Shown here: one piece after another, positions 44,131-53,277 of the stretch
How the letters are laid out: each line of letters opens with the position of its first letter
Position numbering within the stretch: position 1 is the stretch's first letter
Source: Bacteroidales bacterium
Lineage (GTDB): Bacteria > Bacteroidota > Bacteroidia > Bacteroidales > UBA932
Assembly: GCA_017546585.1 (NCBI GenBank)
Contig: JAFYWC010000058.1
Location: 1-64,000, forward strand
Length of the DNA stretch: 64,000 nt
Direction: 5' to 3'
Program-made: the position numbers and the translations under genes
Notes under the pieces: generated by a model
The model's input: the letters and a program-made list of their open reading frames with translations, nothing else
The model's database searches: none
Told to the model about the DNA's origin: nothing

Positions 44131-44775
44131 TTATCTGATAATCACGGTAGTGATGGCTGGGTCTCCGACAGTGTAGCTGCATCTCAGGGCCAGGACTTCG
44201 TCCAGTTCCCTGCGTATCGCAGCCTTCAAGATGCCGTCACCAACGCCGTGAATGAAGCATATCTTCATACCCTTATGGTGCAGATGTTCGCGAATGACCT
44301 TCTTGAAAGTATCCATCTGAAACTGCAGCTGCTGTCCTTTGGGAATGCTGCTTCCGCCCGGAAGTGCCTCTATATGCAGGTCCACCGAAAGCACACTTGA
44401 ACCTGACACGGAAGCACATTTACTGGCAGGTGTATGCGCCTTGTGTGCCTTTACCTTGCTCTGCTTCAGCGCAGACATCTCACCGTCGTCGGTCACTGCA
44501 AACTCTCCGTATGCGGACTGGATCTTCAGACCGTCCTCCAGTTCGATGCCGACCGTGCGACCGATCGATACGATCTTTCCACGTAGGTCTGAATCCATCA
44601 GCACAACCTTCTGGCCTACCTTCAACGCTCCATCATCCTCCTTTTTCTCCGCTACGGTTTTCTTTTCGGCTGCGGACTTCTTCTCCGCCTTCGGCTTCTC
44701 GACAGCAGCGCCCTCCGAAAAGGTGATCTTCCCTTTCAGAGCGCCGAAGTCGGATATGATGTTTTTCTTGGCCAT
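44131..44775 (-). CDS. Smr-domain protein
   Basis: The 214-residue protein has a Lys/Glu/Ala-rich disordered N-terminus (about 20-50), a small barrel (VGQKVVLMDSDLRGKIVS near 52) and a C-terminal Smr domain with VDLHIEAL, the FIHGVGDGILKAAIRREL core and a final strand. Smr domains nick or bind nucleic acid, in MutS2 and in stand-alone forms. The LDLH-like motif is VDLH here, and the HGxG motif is present. Own promoter element TATCTTTG at 44798-44805. Confidence 0.88.
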   Translation of the reverse strand: MAKKNIISDFGALKGKITFSEGAAVEKPKAEKKSAAEKKTVAEKKEDDGALKVGQKVVLMDSDLRGKIVSIGRTVGIELEDGLKIQSAYGEFAVTDDGEMSALKQSKVKAHKAHTPASKCASVSGSSVLSVDLHIEALPGGSSIPKGQQLQFQMDTFKKVIREHLHHKGMKICFIHGVGDGILKAAIRRELDEVLALRCSYTVGDPAITTVIIR

Positions 44776-44855
44776 TGAAAATTATGCTGTATCAGAGCAA
44801 AGATAAAGATTTTTCTTTGCTAAATTTGTAAGGATTGACCAATGCAGATAAAATT

Positions 44856-45758
44856 ATGAGATATATGAAGAAACTTTCTTTTTTGATGATTTCGGTCCTG
44901 GCTGTTGCCTCGGCCTGCAACAGGGGAACAGAACAGTCGGTTGTAGGTAATCTGACCATTTATGAAGACTTCCAGTCACAGATAGTTGAAAACCGCACTA
45001 TCCGTGTATGGACCCCTGAGGACTATGATCCATCTGTGAAATATGACGTAATCTATATGCACGACGGGCAGAACCTCTTTGATGCATCCCTTACCTGGAA
45101 CCATCAGGAGTGGGGAGTGGACGAGGTAATTTCCGGACTCATAAAGAACGGTGAGATAAGACCTTGCATCGTTGTCGGAATCGACAATACATCCCTCCGT
45201 TACGAAGAATACTACCCTTCCGAGATCTGCGACGATGTTCCTGAAGGAGTACTGCCGGAGGACTTCAAGCCTCTTGGAGACGAGTATCTCCGCTTCGTTG
45301 TTGAGGAAGTGAAACCTTGGGTCGACAGCCTCTATTCCACAATCGGAGATCCTGCGCACACATTCGTGATGGGAAGCAGCTGTGGCGGCCTCATTTCATC
45401 ATACGCGCTCTGCCGCTATCCTGACGTCTTCGGCGGCGCCGGCTGTCTCTCTACCCACAGCTCCCTCGAAAACCCATACAGCAAGGTAGACCAGAAACCT
45501 GCGGCAGAAGCATACCTTGAATACCTCAAAGTCAACCTTCCTGCTGACTCCGACCACCTCCTCTATATGGACTGCGGCGACTGTTGGATCGATACGGCAT
45601 ACAAGGAGTCACAGGCGGCCATCAACGATATGATCGCCACCCTTGACTGGAACCCAGACAACTATATGTACCGCTTCTTCCCAGGACAGTCCCACTCGGA
45701 AAACGACTGGCGCTCACGCCTCGATATTCCTGTGCGTTTCCTCCTGGGACAGAAATAG
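44856..45758 (+). CDS. Lipoprotein esterase of the putative esterase (PF00756) family
   Basis: The ATG at 44856 starts a lipoprotein signal peptide ending in LAVASAC, so the protein is lipid-anchored; MKKLSFL at 44865 is another possible start. The 300-residue protein has the DVIYMHDGQNLFD segment near 60 and the nucleophile elbow GSSCGG near 170, with acid and His candidates DCGD and GQSHSENDW near the end. Relatives cleave ferulate, trehalose mycolate or siderophore esters. The exact substrate is unknown. A TAAATTTG box at 44821-44828 may be its promoter. Confidence 0.87.
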   Translation: MRYMKKLSFLMISVLAVASACNRGTEQSVVGNLTIYEDFQSQIVENRTIRVWTPEDYDPSVKYDVIYMHDGQNLFDASLTWNHQEWGVDEVISGLIKNGEIRPCIVVGIDNTSLRYEEYYPSEICDDVPEGVLPEDFKPLGDEYLRFVVEEVKPWVDSLYSTIGDPAHTFVMGSSCGGLISSYALCRYPDVFGGAGCLSTHSSLENPYSKVDQKPAAEAYLEYLKVNLPADSDHLLYMDCGDCWIDTAYKESQAAINDMIATLDWNPDNYMYRFFPGQSHSENDWRSRLDIPVRFLLGQK

Positions 45759-45780
45759 TTAACGTAATCCAATTGGAGTT

Positions 45781-46338
45781 ATGACAGAAAAGGAAAAGAT
45801 GTTGTCCGGAATGGTTTATTCGGCAGTGGACAAACAATTGCTTGATGAACTTTATGCAGTAAAGGATGTCGTCCACAAATACAATTCACTCGCCCCGTGC
45901 GACACGGCTGCCCGTTTGGAGATATTGAAAGATCTCCTCGGTCACATCGACGACGATGACATAATCATCAACCAGCCGTTCTACTGTGACTACGGCAAAC
46001 AGATATCTGTAGGCAAGCGCTTCTTCGCAAACTTCCACTTCACCGTTCTTGATGAAGCTCCAGTTACCATAGGAGACGACTGCTTCATCGGACCGAATGT
46101 AAGCATATACACCGCTTGCCACAGCACCGACCCTGTAGAACGCAATACGCGTCAAGAGTGGGCGGAACCAGTCACCATCGGCAATAACGTCTGGATCGGC
46201 GGCAGCGCCACCATCCTCCCAGGTGTCACAATAGGCGACAACGTCACCATCGGCGCCGGATCAGTCGTCACAAAGGACATCCCCTCAAACGTCGTCGCCG
46301 TCGGTAATCCTTGCCGGGTGATAAAGAGGTTAGGGTGA
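45781..46338 (+). CDS. Sugar O-acetyltransferase (maltose acetyltransferase type)
   Basis: The 185-residue enzyme has the MAC N-terminal segment (EKEKMLSGMVYSAVDKQLL) and a left-handed beta helix with hexapeptide repeats (IGDDCFIGPNV, IGNNVWIGGSA, IGDNVTIGAGSVV). H at about 113 in YTACHS is the likely catalytic residue. It acetylates a sugar with acetyl-CoA. It follows the esterase gene by 22 bases. Confidence 0.93.
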   Translation: MTEKEKMLSGMVYSAVDKQLLDELYAVKDVVHKYNSLAPCDTAARLEILKDLLGHIDDDDIIINQPFYCDYGKQISVGKRFFANFHFTVLDEAPVTIGDDCFIGPNVSIYTACHSTDPVERNTRQEWAEPVTIGNNVWIGGSATILPGVTIGDNVTIGAGSVVTKDIPSNVVAVGNPCRVIKRLG

Positions 46339-46557
46339 ATTGTCCCGTCCTGAAAGTCGAATACGGAAAAAGTTTCCGCTTATCGTTATTTGATCTTGTT
46401 AGAGAATTTATTTGGAAATGATATATCAGTTTACACCTTAGGCGAGTTTTAGGTGAAAGTAGCACAAGGTATAACTGATTTCAGGCAAAACAAAGCATTT
46501 TCCGCACACCTTTGGAGAGTTTCTGCCATTTTAGGCCTAAGCTGTTGCAGGACAAAG

Positions 46558-46881
46558 GTGATATGCATAGATTCCCGTGGGGAACTATCCACAGAGAGGG
46601 ATAGGATACTTGACATCCTGCGTGTATTTAAGAGCAATAACGCAGACAAATATGGCATTGAGAGTCTCGCTCTCTTCGGTAGTTTTGCAAGAAATGAGCA
46701 GAATGATGACAGCGACGTTGATGTTCTTGTAAGCCTGAAGACTCCTTCATTGTATTTGTATGCCGGCTTGAAGAGTGACTTGGAATCTATTCTATCTCGA
46801 GAGGTCGATATTGTCTCTGCGAAATCAAAACTGCGCGAAGAATTTAAAGAATCCATCTTAGAAGACCTGATATATGTGTAA
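46558..46881 (+). CDS. MNT-type nucleotidyltransferase domain protein, orphan
   Basis: The family motif GSFAR with a following DSDVDVLV near the middle marks a minimal nucleotidyltransferase (MntA-type antitoxin or regulator, usually about 95-105 residues). The frame is open from a GTG at 46453, but the family part begins near 46590 and no ATG is in frame; the GTG at 46558 is the nearest plausible start. Pairing HEPN toxin (HepT/DUF86) genes normally lie next to it, and none is seen. It may be a decayed member of a toxin-antitoxin pair or a scar in an unstable region. Confidence 0.6.
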   Translation: MICIDSRGELSTERDRILDILRVFKSNNADKYGIESLALFGSFARNEQNDDSDVDVLVSLKTPSLYLYAGLKSDLESILSREVDIVSAKSKLREEFKESILEDLIYV

Positions 46882-46939
46882 GAAGTGGAGTGCTTGATGA
46901 ATATCTTGATGATACCTCGAAAGTGTAGCGGAAATTAAG

Positions 46940-47119
46940 ATGGGACCGCTTCCTAAGGCAGTTTTTCTGTTCTACCTCCGTCATCCGGAAGGTGTCAAGT
47001 TCTCATATCTTCAGATAAACGACTCCATAGCCAAGAACTATTACGTGAATGGCCTTCAGGGTGGCAAGAAGGGCATTGACCTAGACAGGAGTCTGGTACA
47101 GTGGGAGTGTAAGCTGTAA
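46940..47119 (+). pseudogene. Internally deleted Bacteroidales protein, 59 residues
   Basis: The frame begins MGPLPKAVFLFYLRHPEGV and ends GIDLDRSLVQWECKL. In longer Bacteroidales proteins of this type, as I remember them, the first part is the start of a protein with a middle helical region (about 60-80 residues) before a tail like IAKxYYxxGxxGxxKxIxLxRxLVxWE. Here the two ends are joined with the middle missing. The 3' end overlaps the convergent gene at 47081. I read it as a deletion remnant. Confidence 0.45.
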
Positions 47120-47479
47120 GTCGTCTTTCGGAAGATCTGCTGCCTTCACGCGGCTGCGCTTCTGGATCACTCCGCTGTCATCGTCAGTGGATCTGTAATA
47201 GAAAAGAATATCCTCTGGGTGCATCTGCGCTCGGAGGATTTTTGCAAGTGCCTTGCCTCGTCTGTGGAACATCTTCGCCTTGAACCTCTTGTCCATACAG
47301 TGCTTTGTCCACTCCGCATAGGTGTTGAAATACAGATACCAGTCATAGATCCCCGGCACGTGAACGCTATATCCGTCCAACTCGATCATATCCAGATGAT
47401 TGCAGCTGTACGTGTTGCCCTCCTCGTCTTTCAGCACGACAAGGAACGGATCCGGAGATATGATATAGGTTCTGCACAT
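47081..47479 (-). CDS. Unknown 132-residue protein
   Basis: The ATG at 47479 (MCRTYIISPDPFLVVLKDEE) is chosen because a perfect TACCTTTG box at 47487-47494 places the transcript start only a few bases upstream; the frame is open from 47503. The protein is mixed alpha/beta with tryptophan-rich middle (IYDWYLYFNTYAEWTKHCMD) and no signal peptide. I do not recognise the family. It may be almost leaderless. Its 3' end overlaps the remnant at 46940 on the other strand. Confidence 0.55.
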   Translation of the reverse strand: MCRTYIISPDPFLVVLKDEEGNTYSCNHLDMIELDGYSVHVPGIYDWYLYFNTYAEWTKHCMDKRFKAKMFHRRGKALAKILRAQMHPEDILFYYRSTDDDSGVIQKRSRVKAADLPKDDLQLTLPLYQTPV

Positions 47480-47486
47480 AGGGCCG

Positions 47487-47494
47487 CAAAGGTA
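47487..47494 (-). promoter_or_regulatory. -7 box immediately before a start codon
   Basis: TACCTTTG on the minus strand ends 7 bases before the ATG at 47479. Confidence 0.45.
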
Positions 47495-47514
47495 CAAAAT
47501 CAAAACTAATTCGC

Positions 47515-47522
47515 TAAATTTG
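47515..47522 (+). promoter_or_regulatory. -7 box of the WYL-like remnant
   Basis: TAAATTTG on the plus strand, about 28 bases before the remnant start at 47551. It diverges from the minus-strand box at 47487-47494. Confidence 0.4.
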
Positions 47523-47550
47523 TCAAGAGCTAAAAACCTATTGGGAAATT

Positions 47551-47682
47551 ATGAAATCGTACGCGCTGTTTCAGCAGTATATATGGCTGGTGAAGCGCTG
47601 GTATGTCTTAGTCAAGTTCCCAGAGCCTACAGGAAAGTTCTTCACACTTGCTCTTGACCAAAAGAACAATAGAAATCGCTAG
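47551..47682 (+). pseudogene. Remnant of a WYL-type regulator start
   Basis: The first 14 residues MKSYALFQQYIWLV look like the N-terminus of Bacteroidales WYL-domain transcription factors (a helix then an IWLVxTI segment). Family similarity then stops and a stop codon follows after 43 residues. A promoter box stands in front. I read it as a truncated gene. Confidence 0.4.
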
Positions 47683-47819
47683 ACAAGCACATTCGGGTCA
47701 ACTTGACCAATCCAGGGCTATTGAGGTAATTAACCTGTGTCATTGTAATTCTCTTGGCTATCCTTTACAAGATTTGTGAAGATTTATTTTTATATTTACG
47801 GAAATTAAAAATCAGAGTT

Positions 47820-48224
47820 ATGAAAAGATTCTTTATCCTGACAGCAATCCTGGCTGTCCTTGGTCTTTCTTCGTGTGAGAAAGAACCTTCAAGAGCGATT
47901 GTAGGTACTTGGGAGGCCGTTACGATGGATGTGACTTTAGGCGAAGGCATCAATATGACAGTGGATATGGCAGACGCCGGCATGAGATTGATGTTCACCT
48001 TCAATTCTGACGGAACCGGAAGTGCATATATGGAATCTGAAGGAAGTGGTGACAGAGCTCAGATGGAATATGAACTGTTTGGCAACGTCCTTACAATGAC
48101 AATTGAAGGGGAGACATCTAGTGTCCCAGTCACGATAGATGGCAAAACAATGACTATGGAACTTAGTGGCGAATTCATTGGAGAGGACGGCTCAAATATC
48201 AAGATCCACTTCCGAAAGATATAG
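47820..48224 (+). CDS. Lipoprotein with lipocalin-like domain
   Basis: The ATG at 47820 opens a lipoprotein signal peptide ending LGLSSC, followed by 115 residues of beta-rich sequence (IVGTWEAV, MLFTFNSDGTGSAYM-like stretch, then paired strands to the end). This fits small lipocalin-like Bacteroidetes lipoproteins. No ligand is known. The frame is open further upstream without a better start. A strong terminator follows. Confidence 0.8.
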   Translation: MKRFFILTAILAVLGLSSCEKEPSRAIVGTWEAVTMDVTLGEGINMTVDMADAGMRLMFTFNSDGTGSAYMESEGSGDRAQMEYELFGNVLTMTIEGETSSVPVTIDGKTMTMELSGEFIGEDGSNIKIHFRKI

Positions 48225-48241
48225 ACATGCATATAGAAAAC

Positions 48242-48281
48242 AAGAGGCCGACTATGAGTGGTGTTAGTCGGCCTCTTTTGT
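48242..48281 (+). terminator. Lipoprotein gene terminator
   Basis: AAGAGGCCGACT (48242-48253) pairs exactly with AGTCGGCCTCTT (48266-48277), then TTGT. Confidence 0.75.
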
Positions 48282-48296
48282 ATTATGGATGGTCTA

Positions 48297-48327
48297 GGAA
48301 CAGAGGTGATAGGGTAAGTTTGGATGG
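48297..48327 (+). repeat. Left copy of a repeat flanking the NUDIX-helicase module
   Basis: The segment contains GATAGGGTAAGTTTGGATGG, which matches 51860-51879 with one difference over 20 bases and stays similar over about 30. It is in the same orientation as the right copy. Confidence 0.7.
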
Positions 48328-48407
48328 GGCGTCAGCTGAACTGTGTTATGACTGTTAGGTAAAGCTGGTAATTTTTGAATATATCTTTGTAGCCTTCCCT
48401 GTTAGTG

Positions 48408-48794
48408 TTATAAGACTTGCTGAATTTTATCCAATAAAATCAGATCTGCCGGCAACCATTTGACAGTATCTAGTGTGTCTTTTGTCAGCCAAGCAGAAGA
48501 CTCGTGTTCGTTGAGGTGCATGCATTCGGATTTGAGTGTGCAGATAAAACAATGCATGGTAAGGTGAAAAGTAGGGTAGTCCCATTCTACAGTCTCCAGC
48601 AGATCTCCAACTGAGATTTCAGCATCGAGTTCCTCTTTGATTTCACGCTTCAACGCCTCCTGAGGGCATTCTCCTGGCTCTATTTTTCCGCCAGGAAATT
48701 CCCACCATCCTTTGAACTCTCCATAGCCACGCTGTGTGGCGAAGACTTCGTTTCCCTTGATGATTATTGCTGCAACTACTTCTATGCTTTTCAT
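48408..48794 (-). CDS. NUDIX (deoxy)nucleoside triphosphate pyrophosphohydrolase
   Basis: The 128-residue enzyme has the NUDIX box as GGKIEPGECPQEALKREIKE followed by ELD, with all key acids and R-E-x-x-E-E kept. The usual Gly after EE-x is Asp (EELDA), as in a MutT-like subfamily. It hydrolyses nucleoside triphosphates or oxidised forms. It starts 1 base before the helicase stop codon on the same strand, so it is co-transcribed with the damaged helicase gene. Confidence 0.9.
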   Translation of the reverse strand: MKSIEVVAAIIIKGNEVFATQRGYGEFKGWWEFPGGKIEPGECPQEALKREIKEELDAEISVGDLLETVEWDYPTFHLTMHCFICTLKSECMHLNEHESSAWLTKDTLDTVKWLPADLILLDKIQQVL

Positions 48795-48795
48795 A

Positions 48796-51734
48796 TTATA
48801 AAGTACTTTCTGTTATATATTCGTATAAATTGCTGTCAACCGGTGTGTTGAGATGGTATCCGATCTCGACGGCTGATTTGTTGTCTGTATCAGGCATTAT
48901 AAATTCCTGAAGATGCCCATTGTGTTTTACAGTTCCTAGGAAATAAAACTCTTTGGATGTTTTGTCATCCTTGTTTTTTCTTACGAAGAGAGGCATAAGG
49001 ATCTGTCGCTCTTCTCCGTGCACAGCATTGTCTACGTCATCTGAAGATATTGTACGCTGACTTTTAGATATAGCAATGAGTCTGGATTGATCGATAAATC
49101 TGTCCTCATAACGCGTACTAGCGCTGATCTCTTCACTCTTATCGTAGTTTATGAAAATAGGATAAGTGTTTGTGTATTTATCGTGCTTGTAGCCTCCAAT
49201 ATTCAATGATACTTCTTCTGCCTTCCAGTTAAGCAACCAACACACATCGGTATAAGTGTATTTCTTATTCAGATTGAATAATGTGTTTCTATAATTGTTG
49301 GAATAGTTTAACTGATATCTATAAATTCCAAAGTCTATGACATCCAGCAGTGCGTTTTTGAAGATGTCATCAGATATTGCTTCAATCAATTCTGAAGAAG
49401 GTGCAAATTGGTCAACTTCATGATTTATCAGGTTTGGGGATATAACCTTGCCTCTAAAGAACTTATTTGTAAGTACATTCCTGACTGACGCCTTGGTAAT
49501 GTCGTCAAGCTTAATGTTATATGTATCTTCAAGATGCTCTTCCCATACATCAAGAAGTTCAGGAGAGCTTATGAGAAATTTCAACAATGAAAGCTCATGT
49601 ATTCGCATGCCAGAAGCAAATCGATATGATATGAACTCCAAAATGCCTTCCTGCTCTTTTGAGAATGAGGTGCAATATTCTGGGTCATAGCTTTTTAAGA
49701 AATTGTGATATGACTTTGAATATTGTATTATTCTTAACGGATCAAGTTCGCCGTGCTCGTCAAATTCTTTCAGCTTAGGAATTCTGCCAAGCTTGAATTT
49801 GAGGTTTTGATACTCCTTTTTGAGTATCTGTGCACGATTCAGATTGGCAGAATCGATGGAATTGTAGATCCTTTTTCGTGAGATTTCGTCAAAGTATATG
49901 GTTGAGGCTCCATTGATAAGGTTGTTGCCTTCCATAAGGCTTCTTCGGATGTTGTCTTTGTTTCCGGTTCTGTCTCCTGACAGGGCAATAGGAATCATGT
50001 AGTTGTTCTGATAGTTGCCGATGAAATCGATAACTATTACAAACTCCTTCCCTTCAGCCTTTCTCAATCCACGTCCAAGCTGCTGCACAAAGATGATAGG
50101 AGACTCTGTCGGACGTAGCATTATCACCTGATTGATCTCAGGTATATCAACTCCTTCGTTGAAAATGTCAACAGTAAAGATGTAATCCAGTCTGTCTGAA
50201 ATCTCGTCTGAAACGAGTCTGCTGATGGCGCTTTCTCTCTTTTCCTGAGAGTCGTCGCCACTTAGCATTATTGTTGAGTACTTTCCGGTTTTATTGAATT
50301 TGTTGCTTAATTCTGCAGCCTCTTTTTTGTTGCTGCAGAATACCAATCCCTTAACTCTATCTCCGCTATAGCCGTAATATTCAGCACGTTCAATTATATG
50401 CTGAACTCTTTTGTCAGATGTCAGGGCATTGAATTTTGTTATTTCATCTGATTCGCCATCAATTTCAAGATCAGTAATTCCAAAGTAATGGAATGGACAA
50501 AGCAAGTCGTTTTCCAATGCTTGCTGCAGTCTGATTTCGCAAGCAATATTATGGTCAAAGAGACTGAATACGTCAAAACTATCTGTTCGCTCTGGTGAGG
50601 CAGACATACCCAAAAGTAATTCAGGCTTGAAATAGTCTATGATTTTCTGATAGCTATCGGCTCCGCTTCGATGACACTCGTCTAGTATAATGATGGAGTA
50701 TTCATTAGGAGAAAATTGACTTCTAATCTCCTCTTTAGCCATCATATTCATTGTGGAGAATAGGAAAGAAGAGCCTTTGGCTTTGCAGACATCGTTTTGA
50801 TTTCCACTGAGAAGCTCCATAGATATATGCTCGCCAAAAATACGTTTATAACTTTTGAGAGCCTGTTTGTTGATCTGTTCTCTGTGTGAAAGAAAAAGTG
50901 CCTTCTTGTTTTGTAAGATGTTGTCTGAGAATAGTTTGCGAACAGCAAAAGCTGAAGCAACGTTTTGCCGGTTCCTGTTGCTGATATGAGCATGGCCCTT
51001 TTGCCACCAGATTGAATTATTTGCTCAAGGTTGCAGGTGAACTCTTCCTGCATTTTGTTTGGAACTAGTACTTTAGAGTATCCAAGATCAAGAGTGCGGG
51101 TAAGTTTGCTTAACTCAGCTCGTTCGGCCTTGGTTTTATTGAAGAGCTTTGAATACTCATCTTTGTACTCGTCATAACATACAGAACTTTCCCACAGAGC
51201 GTTGAATTCGCTCTCTATATCTTTAGCGTATTGTCCTTCAGTGGTGGATACGATTCGTGTATTCCATTCGTGATTTGTACTTAAAGCGCTTTGGGTTAAG
51301 TTAGAACTGCCGACTATGATCCTAAGGTCGCCGTTGTTATGAAACATATAACCCTTTGTGTGGAATCCGGTATTTTGCTCAGCAGTCTTGAATACTTTAA
51401 TGTCCAGGTTGCTTAAGCTGTTCAGCTTGTCAAGAGCCTTTGGATCGCTGAACATAAGGTAATCCGTTGTAAGGATTCTGCCCTTTGTGCCTCTCTTTTC
51501 AAGATCCTTCAGTGTTCCAAGCAGCGGAGCGATACCACCCATAGTTATGAATGCAACAGATATGAATAAGTCATCACATCCTTTTAGCTCATTTTCAATG
51601 ACAGTAAGAACCTTTTTGCCATTGCTGTTGGCTATGAATTGCGGAGAGTAAGTATCGTCAGCCTCTATTGATGAATCAATAAAGGCCTTGTGATATCCAT
51701 CAACAAGTTTGCTTGTAGATAATTTGTGCTGCAT
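48796..51734 (-). pseudogene. PLD-like, SF2 helicase, DUF3427 protein broken by a frameshift
   Basis: The N-terminal part (start 51734) has a PLD-like nuclease domain with FHTKGYMF and VGSSNLTQSALS, then the helicase Walker A in SATGTGKT. At about 50960-50962, right after GKT, the frame is lost. Shifting one base restores ASAFAVRKLF, then LSHREQINKQALKSYKR and the rest to 48796: DECHRSG, MSASPERTD, a helicase C domain with QQLGRGLRKAEG, and a DUF3427-type tail. A missing base is implied (about 979 residues intact). PLD-helicase-DUF3427 proteins occur in accessory and defence loci. An assembly error cannot be excluded. The second half alone could start at the ATG at 50820. Confidence 0.85.
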
Positions 51735-52025
51735 AATATGGGAATATTCACACGAAGTTACTGATAAATTTTGTAAGGACCAGGGATCAGGATGAAATCC
51801 TGCTTGGTTAAGAGGCTTTTATTATGATGTAGATAGTGGTAATGTGATTGGACAGCGGCGATAGGGTAAATTTGGATGGTATGGCCACCCTCGGCCATAT
51901 TAGAGGGTGGGGCCCGCGACGAAGTCGTGGGAGGGACGGAGTCGGAACTTGTTCCGACGGAGCCAAGCCAAATTTACCCTATCGCCGCTGGGCTTATATT
52001 ATGATACCTCAGTCACGAGGAGCAA
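51735..52025. other. Non-coding interval with a 138-base palindromic element
   Basis: No gene is seen. The interval contains the palindromic element (51853-51990) and the right copy of the flanking repeat, then the porin promoter. Confidence 0.7.
51853..51990. repeat. 138-base palindromic element with three inner hairpins
   Basis: Two perfect 23-base inverted arms (51853-51875 and 51968-51990) enclose three inner stems: GGCCACCCTC with GAGGGTGGGGCC, CCCGCGAC with GTCGTGGG, and GTCGGAAC with GTTCCGAC. The fold resembles a cloverleaf or REP/MITE-like element. The left arm is repeated near 48306. Confidence 0.8.
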
Positions 52026-52056
52026 ATTGTTAATTGCCACGATTTTCCTATCTTTG
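52026..52056 (+). promoter_or_regulatory. Porin gene promoter
   Basis: ATTG (52026-52029), 19 bases, TATCTTTG (52049-52056); start near 52063, ATG at 52077. Confidence 0.6.
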
Positions 52057-52076
52057 CACATTCAAATTTAACGTGT

Positions 52077-53273
52077 ATGAAAAGACTTATACTGACAATC
52101 GCAATATTGTTCCCGTTCGTGGCTTCTGCTCAGAAGTATACTCTTACTCCTGACGCGGATCTTCCGACAGTGGTGGAGCGCATCATCGAGCGCAGGGATT
52201 CCGTGCAGAATGACGGCTACAAGATCAGAAAGATCAAGTCGCATATCAACCTCGAGTTTGCGTCTTCTGCAAATGCATATTTCACTGCGGGTGAGTTCGA
52301 CGAACTTTCGTTTAAGATGAACCGTGTGAGACTTGAACTCTACGGTAAGGTGACTGACAAGCTTTCGTACCATTTCCGTCAGACTTTCAACAGATACAGC
52401 AATCCGTATTCTGTGGAGAATATGCAGTCATCTATCGAGTATGCCAACATCAAGTGGCACGTTGCCGACAAGTTCGACCTCGTTGCCGGTAAGCAGTTCC
52501 TTGCTGTGGCTGGATATGAGGGATATGTCAACGGATTGATGGTGAGAGAGTTCAGTGAGTTCAACAACAACTTTGAGATCTTCCAGACCGGTATCAAAGG
52601 CTCGGTATATCTCACTCCTGAGCAGCATCTCTACTTCCAGGTCGTAAACCACAGGACAGGTACAGACAATGATACATATATCTATGGTCTTCCTGAAGGC
52701 GTGGAGCCTACGAAGTTCCCGCTTCTTGCGACTGCAAACTGGACAGGATGGTTCGCTGACGGCGCTGTGACTTTGATGTATTCAGCTTCTGCTGGTCAGC
52801 TTGCGAAGAACAGGAACATCTATTACCTGATGTGCGGAAACGTCTATGAGAAGGGTCCTATCCTTGCTTATCTCGACGTGCTCTATCAGCGCTCAGGCCT
52901 TGACAACCAGCACCGTATCACCACTCTTTCAAATGTGCCTGTCACTGCGCAGAACTCTCAGTATCTGACAGTTATCGCCAATGTGGACTATCGCTTCCTT
53001 CCTAAGTGGAACGCATATCTCAAGGGCGCATACGAGACTGCCGGCATATATGAGGACAACTCAGTCTTCACCGCAGGACGCTATATGACAGCGTGGAACG
53101 CCCAGGGATGTCTTGAGTGGTTCCCATTTGATGAGGAGAAGGGATTCAAGGTGTTCGCACACTATGTATATAAGGGATTCCACCTTACAGAAAATGCGAA
53201 TGCGCTAGGAGCGTACAAGCCGCATACCCAGCGCATTTCACTTGGAATCCAGTATATTATTCCTGTTCTCTAG
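52077..53273 (+). CDS. OprO/OprP-like porin
   Basis: The 398-residue protein has a signal peptide (MKRLILTIAILFPFVASAQ) and about 16 amphipathic strands in the rest (for example YGKVTDKLSYHFRQTFNRY), ending in a strand SLGIQYIIPVL. It fits phosphate- or polyphosphate-selective porins of Gram-negative bacteria, which in Bacteroidetes often have uncertain substrates. It sits in the outer membrane. Confidence 0.85.
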   Translation: MKRLILTIAILFPFVASAQKYTLTPDADLPTVVERIIERRDSVQNDGYKIRKIKSHINLEFASSANAYFTAGEFDELSFKMNRVRLELYGKVTDKLSYHFRQTFNRYSNPYSVENMQSSIEYANIKWHVADKFDLVAGKQFLAVAGYEGYVNGLMVREFSEFNNNFEIFQTGIKGSVYLTPEQHLYFQVVNHRTGTDNDTYIYGLPEGVEPTKFPLLATANWTGWFADGAVTLMYSASAGQLAKNRNIYYLMCGNVYEKGPILAYLDVLYQRSGLDNQHRITTLSNVPVTAQNSQYLTVIANVDYRFLPKWNAYLKGAYETAGIYEDNSVFTAGRYMTAWNAQGCLEWFPFDEEKGFKVFAHYVYKGFHLTENANALGAYKPHTQRISLGIQYIIPVL

Positions 53274-53277
53274 TCTA

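Noticed and set aside
51848..52033. Short plus-strand frame across the palindromic element
   Set aside because: It is a read-through of inverted repeats and hairpins with no family look.
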